This document shows positions 1 to 7,833 of a DNA stretch of 25,304 nt, piece by piece (position 1 is the first letter of the stretch; every line of letters starts with the position of its first letter). Source of the DNA: Kingella sp. (in: b-proteobacteria) (lineage in GTDB: Bacteria; Pseudomonadota; Gammaproteobacteria; Burkholderiales; Neisseriaceae); NCBI RefSeq assembly GCF_030527935.1, contig NZ_JAUMZV010000032.1, positions 1-25,304 of the forward strand, in the 5' to 3' direction. A program made the translations under genes and the position numbers. The notes under the pieces are model-generated. The model was given only the letters and a program-made list of their open reading frames with translations, was not told the DNA's origin and searched no databases.

Positions 1-473
1 CAACTTTTGTTCCGCTTATGGCATATCTTGCCGAAGCAGATTTGATTCAAATTTTAATAGATAGCGGTGTTCGTGTAGTCATGCACGTCCCCATGAATGG
101 TGGGCAAGCATTGAATGATTGCGTTAAAGGTTTGGCGCAAACGCTCAAAACCACAAAAGCCGATGTGGTTGTATGGCTCAATGACTTTAAGGGTGAAGTG
201 CAAGATGGTGGCAAAGATTTTTTTAAGTTCAAAGTGTACGAAGCCAACAAGGCGCGCATTATCGGTGTCGTTCATATTCCAAATCGTGCCCCCGATACCT
301 TTGGCAAAGATATTTATGACATGACAACAAACAATTTAACTTTTGCCGAAGCCTTAAATCATCACGATTTATTTAAATTGGCAGCACGCTCACGCTTAAC
401 TCGTGTACGAAACGAAGTATTTGCACAATTGGCTAAACTTCCCATAGGCAACCAACAAGATGATGCAAACTAA
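1..473 (+). CDS. traL: TraL/StbB-like conjugation accessory protein, 3' part
   Basis: The reading frame is open to the left edge (codons from base 3), so the first ATG at 18 is probably internal and the N-terminal P-loop expected in this family is off the window. The visible part matches my memory of IncP TraL / StbB-type nucleotide-binding proteins: GGQALND near the start, then VVVWLNDFKGEV, then a TFGKDIYDM...LTFAEAL stretch and a basic RLTRVRNEVFAQL end. These proteins act near oriT in plasmid transfer or stability. The stop overlaps the next gene by 14 nt, suggesting translational coupling. The family call rests on motif memory; no search was possible. Confidence 0.6.
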   Translation, partial: TFVPLMAYLAEADLIQILIDSGVRVVMHVPMNGGQALNDCVKGLAQTLKTTKADVVVWLNDFKGEVQDGGKDFFKFKVYEANKARIIGVVHIPNRAPDTFGKDIYDMTTNNLTFAEALNHHDLFKLAARSRLTRVRNEVFAQLAKLPIGNQQDDAN

Positions 474-1035
474 TTCCATCATTCAACCCAACCGCCCACG
501 CAAAATGACCCCACATCAAGATGATTGGGACAGCATGGGCGGTTTTGCCACAACGGCTACGCATAGCACCTTGCGCCCACAATGGCAGCCTGAAAGCGAA
601 ATCGCCCAGCTTCAAACCGAAGTGTTTGCCGCTACGGGCATCAAGGTAAGTGAAGACGACCCCATTCTTGCGGTGTTGGTTACGCAAAAACGCCACATCA
701 AAGAGTACACCCAGCAATTGCAACAACAGCAAAACGAGCAACAGGAAATTTTTTTGACGCAATTCAAAATACAAGCGCAAGCTGTAACCCAAGCAGCAGA
801 GAGCCTTGCTGAACAGAAACAATATTTGTTGGGTGAGATTATCCGCGCCAACGATGCTTATTTGCAGGATGCAGAAAACAAGCTGATGGGTTCGGTGGCA
901 ACCAAGATGCGTAATCAAGCCATTGAAGAGCAGGATGATTTTTTAGGCAGCCTGAAAAGGCTATTGATGATTTCAGGCTGCCTTTTCTTGTTGGCACAGC
1001 TCGTTTTATTGGGCGCATTCTTGTTGTTGAAGTGA
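460..1035 (+). CDS. traM: TraM-like conjugal transfer protein with C-terminal membrane anchor
   Basis: This 191-aa protein has a short polar N-terminus, a VSEDDPILAV motif near residue 65 that resembles the N-terminal region of IncP TraM, a Gln-rich coiled-coil-like stretch at about 75-95, a long helical middle and one hydrophobic C-terminal segment (about 168-190). The order TraL then TraM matches the IncP traKLM operon, whose products help relaxosome function at oriT. It overlaps the upstream gene by 14 nt, and the start is a double ATG. An inverted pair of full host uptake sequences lies inside the 3' coding region and encodes part of the linker and membrane segment. Family assignment is by motif and order. 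Confidence 0.6.
   Translation: MMQTNSIIQPNRPRKMTPHQDDWDSMGGFATTATHSTLRPQWQPESEIAQLQTEVFAATGIKVSEDDPILAVLVTQKRHIKEYTQQLQQQQNEQQEIFLTQFKIQAQAVTQAAESLAEQKQYLLGEIIRANDAYLQDAENKLMGSVATKMRNQAIEEQDDFLGSLKRLLMISGCLFLLAQLVLLGAFLLLK
945..983. repeat. Inverted pair of AG-king DUS inside the traM-like gene
   Basis: AGGCAGCCTGAA at 945-956 and TTCAGGCTGCCT at 972-983 are exact copies in opposite orientation, 15 nt apart, able to form a 12-bp or longer stem. They lie inside an open reading frame, encoding GSLK and SGCL around the start of the membrane segment. Confidence 0.95.
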
Positions 1036-1057
1036 ATTAAGACAAAGTGAGCAAAAC

Positions 1058-1633
1058 ATGAAAATCACCACCAAAACCACCACACAAGGGCGACAGCTTA
1101 TTTTTGAGCCAATCCAAAATGAATTGCCGTCTCATATTACAGACGGCATGAAATTTATTTCTTTTTTGATGTCGCTTCTATTGGTTTGGCTCACGCATGA
1201 TTGGGCATACAGGAAGCTGCATAGTTTTCGTGGACAATCCAGCACCAATAAAATAGATATATTCATTGCCAGCATTATTGACCATATAACCAGCTATGGC
1301 GTTGCATTTTGGCTCTACTTCGTTATCAGTAGTTTCATTATTGAAGCAACCTATTTATTTTTCATAAAGAAACGTGCCATGCAAAACCCAGCACCCATCA
1401 TCACCACGGTAAAGGTCAATCCCAGCTTCATTCCCCAAGCCCAAGATTACCCGCACTTTCGCTTAATCCCCATCGCCACAGATACAGGCACATACCATTG
1501 CCTGTATCTTTTTTTTGACCCACAAAGACGGATGCTGCTCGTAGCCCGCGCCAAACGCCACAGCATCATCAAACAACTGGCGCAGTGGAATGAACACGCA
1601 TCGCTGACGATTTTTGAAACCATTGCCCGATAA
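1058..1633 (+). CDS. Hypothetical two-TM membrane protein of the integrative element
   Basis: I do not recognise this 191-aa protein. It has a polar N-terminus of about 30 residues, a hydrophobic segment near 33-47, a second near 78-105 (GVAFWLYFVISSFIIEATYL), then a basic KKRA stretch and a soluble C-terminal half of about 80 residues that is presumably cytoplasmic. It lies 22 nt after the traM-like gene, so it probably belongs to the same transcript. A role in transfer is only a guess from position. An 8-bp inverted repeat with the Neisseria-type DUS core lies in its 5' coding part. Confidence 0.6.
   Translation: MKITTKTTTQGRQLIFEPIQNELPSHITDGMKFISFLMSLLLVWLTHDWAYRKLHSFRGQSSTNKIDIFIASIIDHITSYGVAFWLYFVISSFIIEATYLFFIKKRAMQNPAPIITTVKVNPSFIPQAQDYPHFRLIPIATDTGTYHCLYLFFDPQRRMLLVARAKRHSIIKQLAQWNEHASLTIFETIAR
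1125..1149. repeat. Hairpin built on the Neisseria AT-DUS core
   Basis: TGCCGTCT at 1125-1132 and AGACGGCA at 1141-1148 form a perfect 8-bp inverted repeat with an 8-nt loop. Read on the minus strand, 1138-1149 is ATGCCGTCTGTA, which matches the Neisseria AT-DUS (ATGCCGTCTGAA) at 11 of 12 positions. It differs from the AG-king type found everywhere else in the window. Confidence 0.65.
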
Positions 1634-1661
1634 GCCCAAGCCGATAGCAAAGGAAATCATT

Positions 1662-1991
1662 ATGCAAACTCAACAAACGCCATTATCTGCCTACAAACAA
1701 GCCGTCCTTGACCAAATGCGCACCCCCATGCCCCATATTGAGCTTTACACCCTAGTGCGCATCATTCTAAACCGCGATATTCGGCGAGAAGTCCCCCGTA
1801 TCTTTCAAGGCAAAGTAGATGATGAAATGCTGCAATGGGCGATAGATAACGCTGCGGGCGCATTGAAGAGAAACGATGGCAACAACACACTCGCGTGGGT
1901 GGATTTTTTAGCCAAGTCAGACCGTGAGAACGCTGAAATCATCTGCGAATACGTTGCGCAAAATAGTGATTGGTATGGGTATAACTCATGA
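1662..1991 (+). CDS. Hypothetical small soluble protein of the integrative element
   Basis: I do not recognise this 109-aa acidic, helical protein, which has no signal peptide or membrane segment. An upstream ATG at 1614 is in frame but would overlap the previous gene and has no ribosome site. The ATG at 1662 has AAGGAA about 7 nt upstream, so I choose it. The stop overlaps the next start as ATGA (1988-1991), indicating translational coupling to the HTH gene. Position next to xis/int-like genes suggests an element maintenance or regulatory role, but nothing in the sequence shows which. Confidence 0.6.
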   Translation: MQTQQTPLSAYKQAVLDQMRTPMPHIELYTLVRIILNRDIRREVPRIFQGKVDDEMLQWAIDNAAGALKRNDGNNTLAWVDFLAKSDRENAEIICEYVAQNSDWYGYNS

Positions 1992-2196
1992 ACAGCCAAA
2001 CCTACAACGTCGCCCAAGCCGCTGCCTATCTTAAATGCCACCCTGAAACGGTGCGCGAAATGATACGCAGCGGCAAATTACTCGCCGCAAAAATCGGACG
2101 CAGCTATTGCATCCACCAAGCCCATCTTGACGCATTGCTTGCCGAAGCTGAAAATCAATCCGTGCAGGCATTGGCTCGCAGCAGGAGTAAACAACA

Positions 2197-3345
<1,149 letters not shown>

Positions 3346-3362
3346 GAGTTAGAAAAGGGCGG

Positions 3363-3391
3363 ATTATAGGGGGTTTTCAGGCTGCCGACAA
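3363..3391 (-). promoter_or_regulatory. Promoter of the tRNA gene
   Basis: On the minus strand, TTGTCG (3386-3391) and a perfect TATAAT (3363-3368) are separated by 17 bp. The expected start lies about 11 nt before the tRNA 5' end. An 11/12 DUS match falls in the spacer. Confidence 0.7.
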
Positions 3392-3415
3392 GCTGGCGGT
3401 GCAAAGCAGTATAAT
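3386..3415 (+). promoter_or_regulatory. Promoter of lysO, divergent from the tRNA promoter
   Basis: A perfect TATAAT (3410-3415) lies 23 bp before the lysO start. The -35 is weak: GACAAG at 3387-3392 gives 17-bp spacing. This overlaps the -35 of the minus-strand tRNA promoter, so the two promoters are back to back. Confidence 0.55.
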
Positions 3416-3438
3416 CGCCCATTTTGCAAGGAAGCTAC

Positions 3439-4347
3439 ATGGAAAGCCTTAAAACGCTTGCGCTGGTGCTCACGCCTATGTTTATCGGCTTTGCCATTCG
3501 CCTGCCCAAGCCGTATCTGAAAATGCTAGACCGCTTGCTTACTGGGCTGGTGTATCTCATCCTGCTGCTGATTGGCATCGGCTTGGCGCAAGTGGGCGGG
3601 CTGGTTGCGCGTTTGGCCGACATCGCGCTGCGCGTGGTGCTGCTGTTTACGCTGCTGATGGGGTGCAATCTTGCCGTGCTGTGTGCGTTTGACCGCTGCG
3701 TTCCGTGGCAACAGCGCAGGCAGGCGGAACACGGTGCGCAGCGCGGGGGCAGCATGGGCAGCATCAAGCAAGTGGCGGTGGTGTTGCTGGGCTTGGTCAT
3801 TGGCAAACTGTTGCCACCTGCGCTCATGCCGCCTGATTTTGCGGCGACGGGCGCGTTGATGCTGTTGATTTTTGTGGTGGGGATGCAGTTGCGCGGCGGG
3901 GGCGTGGCGTTGCGCCAAGTGTTGCTGAATCGGCGCGGCTGGCAAACGGCGTTGCTGTTTATGCTTTCTTGCGCGGTTTCAGGCTGCCTATTTGCAGGGA
4001 TGCAGCCTGAAATATCGTGGACGCAGGGTTTGGCGATGGCTTCGGGCTATGGTTGGTATTCGCTTTCGGGCATTGTGATGACCAGCGCGTATGGCGCGGA
4101 GTGGGGCAGCGTGGCGTTATTGAACGACTTGCTGCGCGAATTTTTTGCGCTGGTGGTTATCCCGCTGCTGATGCGGCGGTTTCCCAGCGCGGCGGTGGGC
4201 ATAGGCGGCGCAACCAGTTTGGACGTTACCCTGCCTGTTATCCAGCAATCGGGCGGCTTGGCGGTGGTGCCGATGGCGATTAGCTTTGGGTTTATTGTGA
4301 ATATTGTGTCGCCGATTTTGATGGTGGTTTTTTCGGCGATGAAGTAG
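3439..4347 (+). CDS. lysO: LysO-family (DUF340) lysine exporter
   Basis: This 302-aa, highly hydrophobic inner-membrane protein has about eight membrane segments. It shows the family's conserved C-terminal region: SGYGWYSLSGIVMTSAYG, LLNDLLREFFALVVIPLLMRR and GGATSLDVTLPVIQQ. The family (E. coli YbjE) exports L-lysine and lysine analogues. The frame opens at a TTG at 3424, but AAGGAAG at 3428-3434 sits 4 nt before the ATG at 3439, so I use that start. A full DUS and a second partial one are embedded in the coding region near 3978-4011. The gene stands alone between its own promoter and a DUS-hairpin terminator. Confidence 0.88.
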   Translation: MESLKTLALVLTPMFIGFAIRLPKPYLKMLDRLLTGLVYLILLLIGIGLAQVGGLVARLADIALRVVLLFTLLMGCNLAVLCAFDRCVPWQQRRQAEHGAQRGGSMGSIKQVAVVLLGLVIGKLLPPALMPPDFAATGALMLLIFVVGMQLRGGGVALRQVLLNRRGWQTALLFMLSCAVSGCLFAGMQPEISWTQGLAMASGYGWYSLSGIVMTSAYGAEWGSVALLNDLLREFFALVVIPLLMRRFPSAAVGIGGATSLDVTLPVIQQSGGLAVVPMAISFGFIVNIVSPILMVVFSAMK

Positions 4348-4386
4348 GTTTTAGGCTGCCTTGGGGGATTAGGCAGCCTGAAAACC
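4347..4386 (+). terminator. DUS-hairpin terminator of lysO
   Basis: GGTTTTAGGCTGCCT and AGGCAGCCTGAAAACC are inverted with a 9-nt loop and one bulged base, followed by TTTTG. The left arm begins within the last base of the lysO stop codon. Inverted DUS pairs act as intrinsic terminators in Neisseriaceae. Confidence 0.7.
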
Positions 4387-4540
4387 TTTTGTAGAATGTT
4401 TCCATCGGTTGCGTGTTTGCTAAAACCGCCTGCTGTTGCGCCCCATATTTTTTGACTGAATAGATTGAATTTCAGGCTGCCCCAACACATCAAGGCAGCC
4501 TGAAACGCATCCTACCCTTGCCACTCACCAAGGCAGCCTA

Positions 4541-4702
4541 AGAACCCGTATTCATTATTTGCATAGGCAGATTTGATGACATGAAAGCGCGGATACAAGG
4601 CAAAAAGCACAGCAAGGTTGTACACCTTGCGAGCATTTTTAACGCAGTAGCCGCGTTTTTAGGGCATTAAAGATGCCTATGGAAATAGTGAATACGGGTT
4701 AT
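4541..4702. mobile_element. Foldback MITE-like element, family A, copy 1
   Basis: This 162-bp noncoding element runs from AGAACCCGTATTCA to TGAATACGGGTTAT. The two halves are reverse complements over nearly their whole length, about 80 nt per arm with scattered mismatches, around a perfect GCAAGGT/ACCTTGC central stem with a 5-nt loop. Copies of the same length class lie at 16140-16301 and 23853-24015. In this copy both ends carry a C-G change relative to the other two (ACCCGTATTC and GAATACGGGT). It begins directly after AGGCAGCCTA, a DUS missing its last bases. No clear target-site duplication is visible. Confidence 0.85.
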
Positions 4703-4762
4703 AAAAACCACACCCCCGCCGCCCACCACCCGCGCCCCTTTCGCAGCCAGCCAAAAAACCTA

Positions 4763-4768
4763 TATAAT
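4763..4768 (+). promoter_or_regulatory. Likely -10 element of tehB
   Basis: TATAAT in an AT-rich stretch lies 39 bp before the tehB start. No good -35 hexamer is visible at 16-18 bp upstream. Confidence 0.45.
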
Positions 4769-4806
4769 TCATTTTTCTAAACAAACGCTCACTCAAAGCA
4801 CACATC

Positions 4807-5667
4807 ATGCAACTTATCGCCTACGCTTCCGCCCCCGAATGGAATCCATCCACCCTCCCCGCCGAGCTATTTGCAGGGCAGCGCGTGCCCGAACACACAT
4901 GGGCGCAGTATCAAGTCCTATCAGGCAGCCTGAAAATCCGCGAGCTATCCGCGCAACACGACATCATCGCCGAACACGAACTTTGCGCCGCCAACCCCAG
5001 CGTGCAACTTGCGCCCAACAGCGAATACCAACTCGCCCAAGCCAGCGACAACGTGCGCGTGCAACTGGATTACTACACCACCGCCGCGCACTACATCCAC
5101 CTGCGCTACGGGCTAACCGCCACCCACAGCGAAGTCATCCGCGCCGTAGAGCAACACCAAATCGCCCCCTGCAAAACGCTGGACATGGGCGCAGGGCAAG
5201 GGCGCAACGCGCTGTATCTCGCGCTGCAAGGCTTTGACGTAACCGCCGTGGACACCAATGCCAACGGTCTTGCCAACATCGCCCAAATCGCCTCCGAAGA
5301 GCAAATCCCCGCGCACACCGAGCTTTACGACCTAAACCAAGCCGCGCTGCAACACGACTACGGCTTTATCGTCTCCACCGTAACTTTTATGTTCCTAGAA
5401 CGCGACCGCGTGCCCGCCATCATCGCCGATATGCAAGCGCACACCCAAAGCGGCGGCTACAACCTGATTGTCTGCGCGATGGATACGCCCGATTACCCCT
5501 GCCCCATGCCGTTCTCGTTCACCTTCCAAGAAAACGAACTGCGCGATTACTACGCAGGCTGGGAACTGCTTGACTACCGCGAAGAACTCGGCGCGATGCA
5601 CGCCAAAGATGCCCACGGCAATCCCGTGCAGTTTAAATTTGTAAATATGTTGGCACGAAAGCCGTAG
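4807..5667 (+). CDS. tehB: TehB-type tellurite-resistance SAM methyltransferase with N-terminal DUF1971 domain
   Basis: This 286-aa cytoplasmic protein joins an N-terminal cupin-like DUF1971 domain (about 1-90, AYASAPEWNPSTLPAELF) to a class I SAM-dependent methyltransferase. The methyltransferase shows motif I LDMGAGQGRNALYLALQGFDVTAVD at about 125-150 and FIVSTVTFMFL near 190-200. The length and two-domain layout match the long TehB of Haemophilus rather than the shorter E. coli form. TehB methylates tellurite and related oxyanions; its everyday substrate is uncertain. No tehA is next to it. The ATG at 4807 has no clear Shine-Dalgarno. A full DUS at 4923-4934 encodes the GSLK in the N-terminal domain. 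Confidence 0.9.
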   Translation: MQLIAYASAPEWNPSTLPAELFAGQRVPEHTWAQYQVLSGSLKIRELSAQHDIIAEHELCAANPSVQLAPNSEYQLAQASDNVRVQLDYYTTAAHYIHLRYGLTATHSEVIRAVEQHQIAPCKTLDMGAGQGRNALYLALQGFDVTAVDTNANGLANIAQIASEEQIPAHTELYDLNQAALQHDYGFIVSTVTFMFLERDRVPAIIADMQAHTQSGGYNLIVCAMDTPDYPCPMPFSFTFQENELRDYYAGWELLDYREELGAMHAKDAHGNPVQFKFVNMLARKP

Positions 5668-5673
5668 CCATTA

Positions 5674-5712
5674 AGGCAGCCTGAAAACTGTTTTTCACGT
5701 TTCAGGCTGCCT
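5674..5712 (+). terminator. DUS-hairpin terminator of tehB
   Basis: AGGCAGCCTGAAA (5674-5686) and TTTCAGGCTGCCT (5700-5712) form a perfect 13-bp stem with a 13-nt loop that includes TTTTT. It begins 7 nt after the tehB stop. Confidence 0.75.
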
Positions 5713-6102
5713 AATCGCTGTTCAGATTGTTGTAAACAGAAACGGTTAAAAAAACACACCCGATGGAGCGTCGGCGGCTCGCCGACATCTTGCCAAGCAG
5801 CACAGCCCTGTTGAATACGCCATTTATGGCGACGAGCCGTCGCCGCTTCATTTTAAATTTCAGGCTGCCTAACGTCATCGTTATTTGAATACTGGCAAAC
5901 GCCATGATGCCCAATAGCGCAACACATAAAAGCAGCCTGAAACAGGCAAACCAACGCAAATCCATTTTCAGGCTGCCTAATCGCTGTTCAAAAATCTGTA
6001 AACAAACCGTATCACGCCCACACTCCAAAGGCAGCCTGAAACCGATAAACCACCACGCCCCCACTTTCAGGCTGCCCCCAACCCCTTAATCCCCACCCAA
6101 CC
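5713..6102. other. tehB-slt intergenic region rich in DUS and palindromes
   Basis: No credible gene is present; the minus-strand frame over 5711-6064 is DUS translation. The region holds DUS at 5859-5870, 5967-5978 and 6029-6040, near-DUS at 5931 and 6066, two covarying palindromes (5770-5844) and a local duplication. The stretch TTCAGGCTGCCTAATCGCTG plus TTCA, ending in TGTAAACA, occurs at 5701-5738 and again at 5967-6005. No promoter for the next gene is obvious. Confidence 0.7.
5770..5844. repeat. Two inverted, covarying GC-rich palindromes (REP/BIME-like)
   Basis: GTCGGCG-GCT-CGCCGAC (5770-5786) and GGCGACG-AGC-CGTCGCC (5828-5844) are perfect 7-bp stems with 3-nt loops. The second, reverse complemented, is a version of the first in which paired stem bases changed together (T-A to G-C and G-C to A-T). 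The flanks ATGGAGCG and ATGAAGCG also match in inverted orientation. Confidence 0.65.
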
Positions 6103-6777
6103 ATGCCCCTAACCCGCCGCCACTTCCTGCTCACCACCGCCGCCCTAGCCACCCCCGCCATCCTACACGCAGGCGCACAACGCGAAGAAACCCTGTCCGA
6201 CGACGTAGCCAGCATCATGCGCCAATCCGTAGAAAACGCCAGCCCACCGCGCCTTGTGTTTGACCGCCCCGCCGAAGGGCAACGCTGGCTCAACGAAATG
6301 TCCGCTCGTCTCGCCCGCTTTATCGACAACGAACTCTACCGCCGCCGCCTGCTGGTGATGATTCAATACGAAGCCAGCCGCGCAGGGCTAGACCCGCAAA
6401 TCATCCTTGGGCTGATAGAAGTAGAAAGCCGCTTTCGCCAATACGCCATCAGCAACGTTGGCGCAAAAGGGCTGATGCAAGTGATGCCCTTTTGGCAACG
6501 CTACATCGGCAACGACAGCCACAACCTATTTGATGTCCGCACCAACCTACGCTACGGCTGCACCATCCTGCGCCACTACGGCAACCTAGAAAACGGCAAC
6601 CTAGTGCGCATGCTCGCCCGCTACAACGGCAGCCTAGGCAGCCTGAAATACCCTAACGCCGTGCTCGGCGCGTATGAACGCAACTGGCAATGGCAAAGCA
6701 GCGAACCGCAGCAACCACCACAACCACAGCCGCCCAGCCCCAGCCAACCCGCCAGCGTATCAGGCACAGCCGTGTAG
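6103..6777 (+). CDS. Tat-exported lytic transglycosylase, SLT family
   Basis: This 224-aa periplasmic enzyme cleaves murein glycan strands, giving 1,6-anhydro-muramyl ends. The N-terminus has a twin-arginine signal, TRRHFLLTTAALATPA, cleaved near residue 22-25. The SLT domain (about 85-195) has the catalytic Glu in GLIEVESRF (E108), then VGAKGLMQVMP, the NLFDVRTNLRYGCTILRHY region and MLARYNG. The C-terminus is a short Pro/Gln/Ser-rich tail with no fold. A full DUS lies in the coding region (6636-6647) and encodes GSLK. The start has no clear ribosome site. Tat rather than Sec export is inferred from the RR motif. Confidence 0.88.
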   Translation: MPLTRRHFLLTTAALATPAILHAGAQREETLSDDVASIMRQSVENASPPRLVFDRPAEGQRWLNEMSARLARFIDNELYRRRLLVMIQYEASRAGLDPQIILGLIEVESRFRQYAISNVGAKGLMQVMPFWQRYIGNDSHNLFDVRTNLRYGCTILRHYGNLENGNLVRMLARYNGSLGSLKYPNAVLGAYERNWQWQSSEPQQPPQPQPPSPSQPASVSGTAV

Positions 6778-6835
6778 CCGTGCTGCCAAAGGCAGCCTGA
6801 AACCCAGTTGACAAACAACCCCAAAAGGAAACCCC

Positions 6836-7601
6836 ATGGCACAAGTCCACATCCCCAACCAAGCCCAGCTTATCGCCCCACAAATAGAATGCGACTGCCT
6901 TGACAGCACCCACGGCAAAGTGCTCAACGGCACCAACGCATGGGAAGCCTACGTCGCGCTCACATCCAAAACCCCCAAAACGTTCGCCATCGCCCTGCGC
7001 ATTCGCAACGCCATTGCCCGCTTGCTCAAAGCCGAAGAAATCAGCGGCTTTGCAGACAAAAACCCCGACCGCGTGCCGCAAGCAGACGATTTTGTAGATT
7101 TCTTCCAAGTGGTCGGCGTAAACAACAGCCAGCTCGTGCTCACCAGCGAAAACGACGACCGCGCCATCATGCTCTCGCTAGACATCACCTGCCCCAGCCC
7201 CAGCGCCCCCCCCCACCCAGCTAGACGTTACCCTATCAGGGCAGGCATACAGCAAAACAGGGCATTTCCAACTGTTCTTTATGAACGTGTTTTACGGCTG
7301 GATTATGAAACAAATGCTTGCCAACATTAAAGACTACCAAAAATTCAACCCACCCAAACCCACCGAAAGTAAAAAATTTGACGACCCATTGGCAGGGCTT
7401 TTATGGAGAACATTAAGGCAGCCTGAAAACGCTTCGCTCGTTTTCAGGCTGTCTCAATCTTACCCATCTTCACACCCCATTTTCAGACTGCCTTTAATGG
7501 TTGCCAAACGCCTAAGGCAGCCTGAAAACCGTATTTCCCCCTTTTTCAGGCCGCCTATGGCGCATCAACAACTTGCTACCCAATGCCTATTGATGGCGTA
7601 A
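6836..7601 (+). pseudogene. DUF2867-like protein gene, out of frame at a C9 tract (possibly phase variable)
   Basis: The frame from ATG 6836 (AAAAGGAA about 7 nt upstream) encodes a protein resembling DUF2867: NAWEAYVALTSKTPKTFAIALRIRNAIARLL, then FFQVVGVNNSQLVLTSENDDRAIMLSLDI. At nine consecutive C (7206-7214) the frame is lost and ends at 7330 in unrelated residues. One base later the family-like sequence resumes: QLDVTLSGQAYSKTGHFQLF, then MNVFYGWIMKQMLANIKDY. Eight (or eleven) C would join both halves. The downstream frame runs to 7601, but its last third is DUS translation, so the true end is uncertain. It may be a phase-variable gene in the OFF state, a decayed gene or an assembly error. 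Confidence 0.7.
7206..7214. repeat. Homopolymeric C9 tract
   Basis: Nine consecutive C, the longest G/C homopolymer in the window, sit exactly where the DUF2867-like reading frame breaks. Such tracts are typical sites of slipped-strand mispairing in Neisseriaceae. Confidence 0.9.
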
Positions 7602-7726
7602 TCCTGATTTCAGGCTGCCTTATCCGTTTAAACCCAAGGCAGCCTGAAACCAATACTTCCCGTTTCAGGCTGCCTTTCAACATTTTTTATTTTTTGCCAG
7701 AGCAGGCGTTTCGCCGCCTACCACGA

Positions 7727-7744
7727 GCAGGGGCAAGCCCCTGC
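7727..7744. repeat. Perfect 8-bp palindrome
   Basis: GCAGGGGC, AA, GCCCCTGC. It lies in the spacer between the DUF2867-like gene and the transporter operon. A smaller GGCG-TTT-CGCC stem lies just upstream. Function unknown. Confidence 0.55.
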
Positions 7745-7791
7745 ACCCCACCGTAGCCCAGCCATCCGCTGTCCCATTCAGCCATCATAAT

Positions 7792-7829
7792 AGGCAGCCT
7801 GAAACGTAAAACCCATTTTCAGGCTGCCT
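7792..7829 (-). terminator. DUS-hairpin terminator after the metal ABC transporter operon
   Basis: AGGCAGCCTGAAA and TTTCAGGCTGCCT form an inverted pair that begins 5 bp beyond the stop of the last transporter gene. Confidence 0.7.
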
Positions 7830-7833
7830 ATTT

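Larger units (their letters stand above)
4387..4806. other. lysO-tehB intergenic region
   Basis: No gene is seen in this 420-bp gap. It holds a second inverted DUS pair (4471-4481 with 4493-4504), a lone truncated DUS at 4532-4540 abutting foldback element copy 1, that element itself (4541-4702), a C-rich stretch and the tehB promoter. Confidence 0.8.
7416..7829. repeat. Dense cluster of DUS and near-DUS
   Basis: In about 415 bp there are exact DUS at 7416-7427, 7515-7526, 7609-7620, 7637-7648, 7664-7675, 7792-7803 and 7818-7829. One-mismatch copies lie at 7443-7454, 7482-7493 and 7545-7556. Most form inverted pairs. No gene is credible beyond the DUF2867 frame; 7602-7833 is otherwise empty. 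Confidence 0.9.

Noticed and set aside
3424..3438. Upstream TTG start for lysO
   Set aside because: It lies within the AAGGAAG ribosome-site region; the ATG at 3439 has correct spacing and gives the usual N-terminus.
5711..6064. 117-codon minus-strand open frame in the tehB-slt spacer
   Set aside because: It reads across several DUS (GSLK, FRLPL translations) and two palindromes, has no ribosome site and no protein-like pattern.
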